A DNA stretch of 64,000 nt from Beverwykella pulmonaria (Eukaryota; Ascomycota; Dothideomycetes; Pleosporales; Melanommataceae). The position numbers and the translations under genes were made by a program. Numbering within the stretch: position 1 is the first letter of the stretch; each line of letters starts with the position of its first letter. Positions 11,221 to 21,145 of this stretch are shown here, piece after piece. A model generated the notes under the pieces. That model was given only the letters and a program-made list of their open reading frames with translations. It made no database searches and had not been told where the DNA came from. The stretch spans positions 128,914 through 192,913 of the forward strand of contig BCHH01000015.1 of assembly GCA_001599595.1 (NCBI GenBank), in the 5' to 3' direction.

Positions 11221-12202
11221 ATGTTCAACATTCTTCTTTCGGCGATTGCGCTCGCAGTGACGACCACCGCGCATTGTACCAGACCGCAGCTTGCCGAAGC
11301 AGTAGACACATACCTCGCCGCGCAAACCAGCGGCCAAATCCCTGACTTCAAAGCCCGCTTCGACAACAGCACGTGGCTTGGCTACTACGAGAACGCCAAA
11401 AAAGTCGACATCGACGCCGGGGTTATTAACAGAGCCCTCCCTATCACCCACAATGTTACCATCTACGACACAACTGCGTGCGTGACGTACACTGAGGTCA
11501 TTGTGAACAGCACAACAGATCCATATGTTATTGGTACACAACTCAAGTTCGCCAACCACAAGATTAATAGGGTGGAATCTATTGTTACGAAACCTGGTGA
11601 CTGGCTCTTTAACGTTACGGGTTATGCATACTGGGTGACTCAGGAAGACTGGAGCGCGATACCGGCCGAAAAGCAGGATACGCGCGATACAATCAAGAAG
11701 GCTGCTGATGCGTACCTCGACCTTTTCAACGCACCCAACACCACGGTTCCATGGGGCACGCCCTGTGTGCGTCTTGAGGGGGGCTTGTATGGAGATCCTG
11801 GCCCGAATGGGACCTGCAAAGTTGGCGTTCCATCTGGAGTGCCAATTACCAACAGAAGATATGTGGTAGACGAACAATTTGGAGCTGTAGACGTCATGGT
11901 GCGAATCTCCGGGTACAAATACTGAGACCAGACTTAGCATTGGTACTAACCCCTCTTAATAAACGATTGCTAACTTTTTCTCAGTAAGCACACCTTCCCT
12001 TTTCTACACTATTGTGTGGTGCCTACCTTGAATAAGTATCGTTTCCCCCGTCTATAGGAATTTTGCTAACTGTTCCCGCACATTAAGGGTTGATTTTGGA
12101 CAGAGCAAGTGGCCAGATACGCATGAGTTTAGGATTTTGAATGGAAAGATTAGGTATGTGCATACAATGACGCATTGTGGGACGCCGAACTGTGGGGTGT
12201 GA
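11221..12202 (+). CDS. Secreted DUF8021-like protein, two exons
   Basis: Predicted 268-residue secreted protein. Exon 1 is 11221-11912, the intron 11913-12087 (175 nt, GT..AAG), exon 2 12088-12202. The start was chosen at MFNILLSAIALAVTTTAH, a clear signal peptide ending before the CTRPQLAEAVDTYL segment typical of the family. Several N-glycosylation sequons and paired cysteines fit secretion. Unspliced, the frame stops after ISGYKY. Splicing joins ISG to VDFGQSKWPDTHEFRILNGK and RYVHTMTHCGTPNCG, the conserved C-terminal signature of these fungal proteins, which have an NTF2/SnoaL-like look. The function is unknown. The intron is long for this genome and contains an internal branch/acceptor-like GCTAAC..CTCAG (to 11984), so a small middle exon cannot be excluded. 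Confidence 0.75.
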
Positions 12203-13681
12203 GAGTAAGAATGTGAAGGGAAGGAGTTCTAGGAGAATTTGTATATCGATTGAGTGAGGTTAGGGAGAACTGTACAACATATGAAGTTGTTGAAGAAAAT
12301 AGTAGATGTATAAAGTGAGGAATGTTCCAGCAACGCTTGAGAAATTGAAATACAATTCTAGAGGATACTGTAAGGTTCTCAAAAGGTTGGCTTCAACCTT
12401 TTTTATATGCAAAAAGATTCTTGCAATGTTTCATAGCTACATACCCTACAAACCCTTTAATTACTATTCTTCTGTCTCACTTGCTGGCTCTTTCTACCTG
12501 AGGTTTTCCATCGGTTGGCTTCTGGAAACAATTGCCGGCGAGCTACTTCTTCGTACGCTATATTTTCATTTCCAACATTTATTAAATTATCATCGCTTAA
12601 CGTTGGGTTTCAAGCTTTGGGTGTTACTTCCTAAGTTTAGGCTTGACTCCTTACAGTTCCTATTTTTACTTCTCGGGCTCATTCCTGTTAGCTTATGACT
12701 CTATTGTTTGTGTTGCTAGATTGGCTTTCGAATTTTCCACCTGTACAAAGTGTTGGAGAAGAAGAATGCAAAATTCAAAAAAACCGAAATCCAGTTTCAA
12801 AGCGCCAAGCTCAACCTCAAGAAATAAAGGTAGCGGTTTTTTGGTACCTAAATATGTGTTTGAGAGACAGCAGTTGAAGCTTGAGACCCAGCTCCGAGCG
12901 GTTGGCTTAGGATGCATTCTGCTACGTCAGTACATAAGCAGAAGTGAGATCCAAGCTAACTTACTGCTTTTGTGCGGTCTGTGGTAGCTTCACTGATTGA
13001 TGATATCTGGATTATGAGATTATCGAGGCGGTACTCAATTCTGCTGTAAAGTTCACGAAAGCTCTGTCTTTTAAACTTACATTGCGAGGCGGTTATGTCA
13101 TGTTTTAATCATGACGACAGTAGAGTAGGAGCAGATGTTGAAAATGCGTGTATGGATGTTGCGTTCTTTATTGTGCTTGAAAAGTTCTTCGCATAATTCA
13201 TAAATTGCTCTTTTTGTTTGTTGCATTTGTACAGCACTGTGGCATGACCTCTGAAAAAGGTAGGCAAAGATAGTTCCAAAGCACCGGAAGAGGAAACAGA
13301 GATTTGACGATCATAATAATAAGGAGCGGTAAGATGAATATACATCCGCATCAAAAGTCAGTAATATGCAATCATTTACTGAAAGCCGTGAAGAAAAATA
13401 TAGCCCAAATTAACGTTGTGAACAACATGTGAATAGAGGATTACTTATGCCTCTAATAGTTTGACCACGCAAGAACCTTGATTCAATGTGCTTGTATTGT
13501 ACGGAATACCAAAGGTCCTTCCCTGAGCCTCTGAGAGCATCTTGCGTCTCACACCTGAATGCAGCTTTCTCTTAGTCAAAAACTGGAAAAGAAGCCAATG
13601 TATTAAAATTTATCTGTGGCGCATTTTCAGTAATGCGTTGAGTTTATCAGCATCTCTAACTTTGTTAAGATACGCTCATCT
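12203..13681. other. AT-rich intergenic region
   Basis: About 1.5 kb between the convergent ends of two secreted-protein genes. Short open frames with low-complexity hydrophobic translations occur (for example 12306-12700) but have no codon or family support. No repeat or RNA gene recognised. Confidence 0.45.
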
Positions 13682-14872
13682 TTAGAACTTATCAGGATCC
13701 ACAGCAAACACATGCCTAAACCCAGGCTGTTCCATCAGCGACCACAACCCAACTCCCTTTTCATAACTTAAATCTTCTGGTACCTTTGGGAAAGTATCAG
13801 CCACAGTCTTCTTTCCTCCATTCCAAGAATAACTCATTAAACTCCCACCACTCTGCGTCAAAAAGAACTTTCCATTAATTGAGGCCGCTCCCTGAATCTT
13901 CGTATTCCCATGCGAAACTGCCTGTGAGGCTGTCGCAATTCCACCAGAGGTCTTGAGGAGCCGATTTGTGTAGTCGATGTCCCAACGAACGAGGCGACAG
14001 TCTGTTCGTGTAGCATGATATTCACCGACGAGGATAGAGTCGGGAGTTGTGGTGCGGTCGAGCGAAATGAACGAAAAGCGGAGGTCTGTCACTCCGCTCT
14101 TGGATTGCCAATTGTACCATCGTACTTGTGGAATAACGTACCTAAGTCGCGTTAGACATAGCTATAATAGTAGGACAATTGAGACGTACTTGTATCCGTA
14201 AGCCCCAAATTTTCCATTCGTTTGCCTGCCTGCGTCATCCTTGATGCTATCGTCGACCTCATAAATATGGTCGAGGTCAAATACCCTCAATCCACCTGTT
14301 GTATCGACCACATATAGCAGATTCCCATACCACATTATACCACCCGCGTGCAATCCCGCGATTGCCTCGAAGTCATCAGCACCCTTTGGCCTTACCAGCA
14401 ATACATGTCGGTACTTCTTCGCACGTGCAGAGCTTTGTTTGACAAACGAAATTCTAGCGCCTCTCTTTCCATCATCATAATTGTCAGAGTGCCATGAGAT
14501 GAGCTGGATGCGATTGCCTTCGTACTCTCCTGAGGCGTATGCGTCAGCAGAAGTGGTGACGCCTTGTGGGTACCATTTAGTCGTATCTTGGTCATTGAAA
14601 TCGGAGCTGGATTCCCATCCATAGGCAGACGAGGCGACGAGGTTCTTAACACTAGGCGAGGTGCCGGGATTGGCATGGTTGAGATCGCCCATGATAGTGC
14701 TAACCTTTACGTTTGGAAGAGCGGCATCGAGTTTCGCGATCGTGGCAGAGTACGCGCCTTCTTTGAGTTTGTAATCGGAAAGAGTGAGGTTCTCCCATGC
14801 TGCAAATGCCGGTTGTGAGAATGTGAACAGCAAAGTGAGGAGACGAGCGACGTTCAACGTATGCGACGACAT
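13682..14872 (-). CDS. Secreted protein of an actinobacterial-like family, two exons
   Basis: Predicted 380-residue secreted protein. Exon 1 is 14872-14190, with a 48-nt intron 14189-14142 (GTACGT..TAG, branch TCTAAC); exon 2 is 14141-13682. The start was placed at MSSHTLNVARLLTLLF, which gives a clean signal peptide; an upstream in-frame ATG at 14953 would bury it. Recognisable blocks: KWYPQGVTTSADAYASGEYEG, LHAGGIMWYGNLLYVVDT followed by RVFDLDHIYEVD, GYKYVIPQVRWY across the splice junction, FSFISLDRTTTPDSILVGEY, and the end GLWSLMEQPGFRHVFAVD. The same order of blocks is, from memory, characteristic of uncharacterised secreted proteins of Streptomyces and relatives. A beta-propeller-like fold is plausible. 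No function is known. Confidence 0.78.
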
Positions 14873-15827
14873 GTTCAACGCACGAAAAGACCAAACACGG
14901 CGTTTATGCCAACTATCAGGAAATTCCCAATTATGTATACCATCATCCTTCACAATTGCGGCTGAAGCCTCACTACCTGAAGCTCGTCATTTTGGTAAAG
15001 CGTGTTGCGCAGGTACACGGGAGAATACGATGTCGCCGGAGATTCAGAGATCGTAAATCGGACGACTATGGGCTGTGATGCGAGGAATGCGGGAAGAACC
15101 ATATGGATGCAGCTTCGAGGCGTTGGGCCTATGTTTATTTTTAGTACATCCTTCAAACACTAGAGGGCTTGGCGTCCATATCTATGTCACTGCTAATTAA
15201 TTATTTCCCACCCTGTTGATTTGAAACTGTTTCGCAGAACTTTTGTCCTATTATCTCGAGCTTGAATTGACGTTCTACAAATCAATCCCATGTACTACAT
15301 GTTAGCACGTCCGAGGAAAACTACGAATAATAGGATTGGCTTTGCCTTGCAACTCGTACTGTATTTGCCAACAGGCATTTTACAACCTCCTAAGGATCCC
15401 TTAACTGACCGTAACTATCTTTAAGCAGGGTGTGGGTAAAAGGGTATCAAGATGTGCATTGTGTGGTATGTACAGCCGATATATATGACAGACTGATTAG
15501 TCAGGGGCATATCCATGTGACTGTATGGAGTCCTGGGCTTACATTATCCTCCTCGGATGTGGGAACATGTAGTAGTGGTTGATCTATGGTTGGATAGGAT
15601 TTAAATGGGACGGGACCGACTGGATATGGGAAAACATCTCAAGAAATTTATGATTGCAATATTGTCTCTAAAAGTTTGACTGTGGAAAGTGAACAGTAGG
15701 TGAGTACTCAAACCTAGCCTCGCAACTTCAGTCTCGGCCTCAAGCTCAATAATCTAGTTTTCGACTCCCCACCCCGGATGTATCAAGAAAAACTGAGCCT
15801 AGAAAGCCATCAAATAATGAAAAATAA
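14873..15827. other. Intergenic spacer
   Basis: About 950 bp between two minus-strand secreted-protein genes: the 3' flank of the DUF1996 gene and the promoter of the gene starting at 14872. No gene recognised. Confidence 0.4.
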
Positions 15828-17252
15828 TCATTGGTATGTAACCGGCAAGCTTCCGGGTAGCTCAGTGAGCCCTAAATAGCAGTTAGTATACGTTTCGAGC
15901 TTAAGAGACTCGAAGAAGACACTTACATCCTTCAACAGGCTCCTTAACAGCCTGAGCCTTGGCGCACGCAGTAGACACAGATGCCGCTTGTGTCTTGAGG
16001 GTTTTGCAAGCGTTTCCGCTGCACCTTGCATCCAGTGCTTTCTGGAGGACGCCTTCTTTCCAACCAAAGAGGTAGTCACCATGTTGCCCATAGCCGGTTC
16101 TATTGCAGCGTCAGCGTTGACATGCGTGAAACGGCCAGGGTGAGGAGCGAAAACTTACCCGTCGCCCATGGAATATACAAAGGGTTGCGATCCGTCCGTT
16201 GGCCAGAGGCTCTTGTCATTGAACACAGTGGTGTCCCACATCACTTCGTACATAAGTTGTGGGAGCCTCACTGGGTGTGTGGTCGGGCACGGTCCTGAAC
16301 GATCTGTCAGTTTCCTTCGCTAGAGGTGCGCCTGTTCACCTGCCAGTTGACTCAAAGGATCCGCTCGAGGGGTAGGCGACGTGTTGTTTGTGATCCGGGC
16401 TGTCGAGATTCTTGCCGTCCCAGCATCTGAAAACGCATTAGCACTCAAATTCGTAGAACTTTTACCGGAAGTGGGAATGGGAGGATCATACGTTGGAAAT
16501 GTGATAGTGGTGCGAATTCCACCTCCACACTGCTTCTTGGGTAAGTCGAATGTATCGTCACCAGTGCAAGGAGCACCCCCAAAAGGGTCTTGCTTTTTAT
16601 TCGAGAAGCAACGGTGACAAAGTTGTTTCTGTTGTCCTGTCTTAGTGCGGAGCATGGCGTCTCCAACGATCATACGGAAGCCCTATGTTTCGTTACATTA
16701 ACCATGCTCTTAAATGTGTTAGAGAGTGATGTGGAAAATACAACTTACTTTTGGGAAAGCAGTAACCTTAGTCTTGCCATCGTATGGGGGAATGTAGTAC
16801 ACTGTCACGCCCTCCTTTCCGGACAGTCCCAAATTCACCATCTGAGGCACGCGCTTGAACGTATTGTTCTTCGCCTTGAAATACAGATTTGCGGTCCAGT
16901 AATTGGAGAAGTCTTCGCTATTTTTGGTGTTAGATGCGACTCCACAATGCTCTCAACAACTTTGAGCTTACCTGTAATCGCAGGTCGTGCAAGTAGACTG
17001 CGTTGCTGGGTCGTAATCTAGCGCCTTCATAGTGGCATTGAAGCTGTTGCCTCCAACTATTTGGTGAAGATGAGTCGAGGGAGTTTGGCCAGGTTGCACA
17101 AGAGGGTCGATGCGGTCGAAGACAAGCTGCGAGCACTGGAAGCGCATCATGGCAGACTGCGCGAACTGGCGGGCCATGATGCCACGGCCAGGGCCGGCAA
17201 CGGCTTTCTGCGCGGAGAGCGCGAGCGCAAGAACGAGAGACTTCCACTGCAT
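15828..17252 (-). CDS. Secreted DUF1996-domain protein, seven exons
   Basis: Predicted 358-residue secreted protein. Exons: 17252-16972, 16917-16749, 16682-16492, 16426-16344, 16294-16159, 16099-15927 and 15871-15828; introns 49-66 nt. The N-terminus MQWKSLVLALALSAQKAVAG is a signal peptide. DUF1996 landmarks follow: MMRFQCSQLVFDRIDPLVQPG, STHLHQIVGGNSF, CTTCDYR, NYWTANLYF, AFPKGFRMIVGDAMLR, FPTCWDGKNLDSPDH, HPVRLPQLMYEVMW, QPFVYSMGDGTGYGQHGDY and FGWKEG. The end, VEGWLTELPG, is also typical. The fourth intron is best explained as GC-AG (donor GCAGGT at 16343-16338, branch CTGAC, acceptor 16295). The GT donor 4 nt further on breaks the frame with every acceptor of reasonable distance. DUF1996 proteins are secreted or wall-associated; the biochemical role is unknown. 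Confidence 0.85.
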
Positions 17253-20200
17253 TCTGAACGGATTTTGATGTCAAATTTGAAGTTGACGCAAAATCAATGT
17301 CGAAGAGAGGGAGCAGCAAGGACTTCTTAGGTACACGTACCCATTGCTGAAATGCGCGATAGTACAAACAAGCCACCCACATTACCCTGGAAGTGCCCGA
17401 TTTGGCGAGATTGAAAGTGGATCATCGCTTCTTGTAGGTTGCAAGGACAACTGCCGTAGATTAAAACTCAAGTTTTCATATACGGTTCTATTCGAGCCAA
17501 TCACAGCGCTCAGTTTGGTGTGACGAGGTAAACTGCAGACCAAGAATGTTTCAGCACGGTCGAATCAGGCTACGATCTGTAAGATTTCCATGGGCGAATG
17601 GAAGGTTGTATATGAATTGATAGTGTTTAGGAAGTTTGATGGGTTCTAGCCACAGGGTGAAAGGTGAGGTCGGGTTCTTACAATATGCTCAAATGTAAAT
17701 TGACTTAGCTCGTTCAAGAAAGCTAGTCGAATAATGTTGTTACTACAATAGCGAAGCATGCGCGAAGTAGAGTTTCTTGTGGTCGATGGCTAACCCAGTG
17801 TGAAAATGTACAATGTAGCTTCATTCATTTTTCTTGTCACTCCACTGTAGTTGTAGGATGAAGACGAGGATGCGAACTCACGTCGAAGATTTGATCACGA
17901 TTGAAATAGATCAAGTTTGATGGGGGCAGGAATAAAGGGAGAATATTGGTCGACGACGACGACGTCAAAGCTTAAAAGTAAATTGCTATGCTCTGTCACT
18001 AGCATGTTTACAACAAAAACCTCACTGTTATCGTTACTAAAAGTGTATTATCTCAAAGAGTCATGATCTTCCCTGCTGGGCGGTCCAAATATGATAAAAT
18101 TGATGATTGATCACCATTTTTTAGTTCATTAGCCTCTCCTCATTAGTGAGATACTTGCCTACCTTCTAATCGTTGAATAGGAAATAATAAGGCACTATTG
18201 ATTAAGAGAGAACAAGAAAGAATAAAGAAAAGTGTATCAAACACAAAAGTGTAACCGATCATTTGATAACGGTTAGCAATCCCCAACATCCATATGCTGA
18301 GCGGAGGATACTTGCATGATCTTCCTCCGAATATACCCTGAATTGCAAGGACAACATGTTAGCGGTATACATATCGATTCGTCATCGTATAAAAATATTA
18401 GCTGTTAATCTCTTACTTTCCATACCTCAGACCTCAAGCTACCTTCAAGGGAATCACGTACCTAATAACGAGTTCGCGGCAAAGGCTAATACGGAGCCAT
18501 AGCCGACGGCACCTACTTCTCCACCGATGGTAGGCATTTTCTCGTCTTTTTAGGTACTTTCTATTTCTTCTTGATCCTCCTGGTCCCATAATTGAGCTTC
18601 AAGGCCGTTACAGCTCAACAATTCCTTCATTTCCTCTTATCCAACCAGTTTGAACCAGCGCGTGTTAAAGACTTGCATTTATTGGTAATCTGCTAACTTC
18701 TAGGTATATAGAAATTATTACTTGCGTACTAGTATACTACTTGGGCCTGCGAAGACTCGCCTTTGATTGGATGCGTGGAGGACGGTGGTTTCGGTAGTTT
18801 TGGAGGTAGCGTTGACTTGTAGTTAGAGAAGAGGTATAAGGTAGTGAAACCTAGTTGGCTGCTTGATTAGGCTGGAGCTATTGTTTCGGCAGACTTGCGG
18901 ATCTAGTCGACGTCGAAGTTCTCACAGAAATTGACGATATTGTTGAAATTTATAGTCCTTCGCCTCTTCTTCTATTGTAGTTGCTCTTCCTCGTTAATTT
19001 CTTCTTACTTCTCTGGTTGAAGAGGGAAAAATAACTTCGGCGGCGGTGGAAGCCTTTCATACCCTTGCCTTCTTCCTACATTACCTTGTGTTCCCTCCTC
19101 TCACCCTCTACGCCTAGCGACCTCCATCTTAGTCGTGACGACGCATAGGGATCCAGGAGTCGCAACTTAACAGAAAGTGAATAAGAAAGAGATTGAATGA
19201 TGAGGGCCACTTGGCCCTTCAACCAGCTTACTATTTTCCACTACAGCATAGTTGTGTGTCAGCTATAATAAAACGTTTACAGACGATGCGGATCCCCGCC
19301 TCGACACCAGCTTGCGTATATTTCGCGAGTAGGTAAAAGAAGGTACTTAGTCTAGGTGAAGGTGGGGTAACCTACAAATGCTCACTAGATCATGAGCAGA
19401 GTGCAAAGCTTACAAAGTGAAGGCTTAGCCCCTCAGCCAAATTACACACTCTCCCACAACGATCCAAAATGCGATTGCGTGATTTCCTAGGGGTGGAGAC
19501 GCAAGCCCTTCAGGTCTGCAAGACTTACCGCCTGCGTACTCCACCTCACCTTCCACTTTGAGGCTAGAGAATGACTTTGTATCCTGCATCCCCACGCATC
19601 TTCCCAAAGTCAAAGCATAACGTGCTGAATTCGAAAAGACCGAAGCTACCTTCTCAAGCGCTTGCACAAATGCAGAAGTCTTTTATTGAGATCGTCGCCT
19701 AACACACTCGCCGCCAGCTTTGGTGGATTTATGGTCCTAGAAGATTGGATAATGGCAGTGTTTGAAGTATACCTGTTTAAAGCATTTGAGCGCTGCTAAA
19801 GTATAGAATCTGGCAAGAGAGCAGCGTCTCCTGAAGTACCTAACCCCTTCTGGCGCGCGGGGAATTCTTGTCTGGCATAATACTTGTGGAATCTACATTT
19901 GTAACGGTTTAAGCTTGTCCAGATGTAGTTAGTTGATCTGACTTGATCTGTCCCAGAACAACGCAGTCGCCATATAATCATTGTCCACATCAGAAAACCC
20001 TTACAACATTGATAGCACAATGCGATATTACGCCACGGGTTCAACCCTAAGTTCCTCAATGTAGACGTATGTAATTTATGTTGTAACAAATGAAGCTTGC
20101 ACTTGATGGAAAGAGTTGCCCAAATACAAAATTCGAAGGAAACGCAGACGTAATTTCAGGATGCAAAGAAACGATTCTATAAAGCAAGCCACGGCACTTT

Positions 20201-20276
20201 TAAAATTTAAAATTTATTTTTACTTTTTGTATATATACAAATAATATTTAAAATTTCACTTATAAAACTTCAATTA
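17253..20276. other. 3-kb gene-free AT-rich region
   Basis: Promoter of the DUF1996 gene followed by a long spacer. Both strands are closed by frequent stops. A stretch at about 18480-19150 has a purine/pyrimidine-biased, protein-like texture with many TAG and TAA codons in all frames, as decayed coding or transposon DNA would have, but I could not identify it. No RNA gene was found before 20277. Confidence 0.45.
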
Positions 20277-20312
20277 GCATCGGTGGTTTAGTGGTAAAAT
20301 TAGCCGTTGCCA

Positions 20313-20337
20313 CAGCGCCTTCAGAGCGTCTGTAAAC
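20313..20337 (+). other. Canonical anticodon-loop intron of tRNA-Gly
   Basis: A 25-nt insert one base 3' of the anticodon, where the tRNA splicing endonuclease normally cuts. It can fold on itself (CAGCGC with GCG-U-CUG around a CTTCAGA loop). Placement is unique if the 37/38 rule is applied. Confidence 0.75.
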
Positions 20338-20357
20338 TCGGCTAGCCCCGGGTTCGA

Positions 20358-20411
20358 GTGAGTTTGCATTATCAGCCGCCATTCCTAGCAATGAAGACTA
20401 ATTCAAAATAG
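20358..20411 (+). other. 54-nt spliceosomal-intron-like insert in the tRNA T loop
   Basis: Starts GTGAGT, has CTAAT at 20398-20402 as a possible branch site 9 nt before the 3' end, and ends AATAG. Because flanking bases differ, the insertion borders can be placed in only one way, and that placement is exactly GT..AG. Its length matches the protein-gene introns in this window (mostly 41-70 nt). It separates the two halves of the B box. Confidence 0.7.
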
Positions 20412-20436
20412 TTCCCGGCCGATGCATTTACCTAAC

Positions 20437-20443
20437 TTTTTTT
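20437..20443 (+). terminator. Pol III T7 terminator of the tRNA-Gly gene
   Basis: Seven consecutive T residues 11 nt after the discriminator base, the usual Pol III termination signal. Confidence 0.7.
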
Positions 20444-21145
20444 GGTACTCACCTACTTGAACAAATATAGAGGAAGAAGGCCAAGAACGCTCAGAGACTA
20501 TATGTAGAATTTATTTTGCTGTTGTGTGTGAAGTCCAGAAGCGAGGTTGATAGCGCGGCCTCTTGAAGCCGTGCACGTGCTGTACATAGTTAGAATATCT
20601 ACCTCTAAGAATATAGAAAAGCGTGACTACAGACGTCGAAAGAAACACGTGGTTTTGCAGATAAGAGTATCTTCATAAAATTCACTACTCTGCTTGATAC
20701 CAGCCAACACCGGAACGTCCTTGTTGTATCTCCTCGCTCAATCTCGTCGCCCTCGACATTGCGCCACGGGTTGTTCTTCGCGGTCGAGACGATGACGGTA
20801 GTTCAATCGTATACAAGGATAATCAACGCGTCAACAGCCCCCGAAGGCATCGCTCATACTACATGCTCAGTATATTTCCAACATGCTAGCCTTCTGCTCT
20901 GTCATGGTCTTCCAAAGCCTTTAATTAAGACTGCGTCATCCCCATAATGTTCGACACGAGATCCTGCACCATCTTTATTCATATCCGCGGAAGTTCATGA
21001 ACACGCCACACATATGAATTCCTTAGGTCACTGGTAATCTTAACCTCGGTGTAACCTGTTTGGCGAGCGGCATTGTTTCAAGGCCAAGCCAGAGTCGGAC
21101 ACAGGCTTGTCGCATTCGAGCGATCGAAAAGTATACCTAGCACCA
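20444..21145. other. Intergenic spacer
   Basis: About 700 bp between the tRNA and the 3' end of the histidine kinase gene. No gene or repeat recognised. Confidence 0.4.

Larger units (their letters stand above)
20277..20426 (+). tRNA. tRNA-Gly(GCC) with an anticodon-loop intron and a second insert in the T loop
   Basis: Reads as a 71-nt tRNA once two inserts are removed. Acceptor stem GCATCGG (20277-20283) pairs perfectly with CCGATGC (20419-20425), discriminator A at 20426. D stem GTTT/AAAT. Anticodon stem AGCCG (20302-20306) pairs with CGGCT (20339-20343), loop TTGCCAT with anticodon GCC at 20309-20311. T stem CCGGG (20348-20352) pairs with CCCGG (20414-20418). Insert 1 (20313-20337) sits at the canonical 37/38 position. 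Insert 2 (20358-20411) splits TTCGA from TT of the T loop and therefore the Pol III B box. A T7 run at 20437-20443 is a Pol III terminator. Whether it is expressed is open; the perfect stems argue against an old pseudogene. Confidence 0.85.

Noticed and set aside
11179..11940. 253-codon minus-strand open frame
   Set aside because: Antisense shadow of the DUF8021-like gene, which has a signal peptide and a spliced conserved C-terminus on the plus strand.
12306..12987. Hydrophobic open frames of 114-130 codons
   Set aside because: AT-rich composition produces Phe/Leu-rich translations; no start context, family or splice support.
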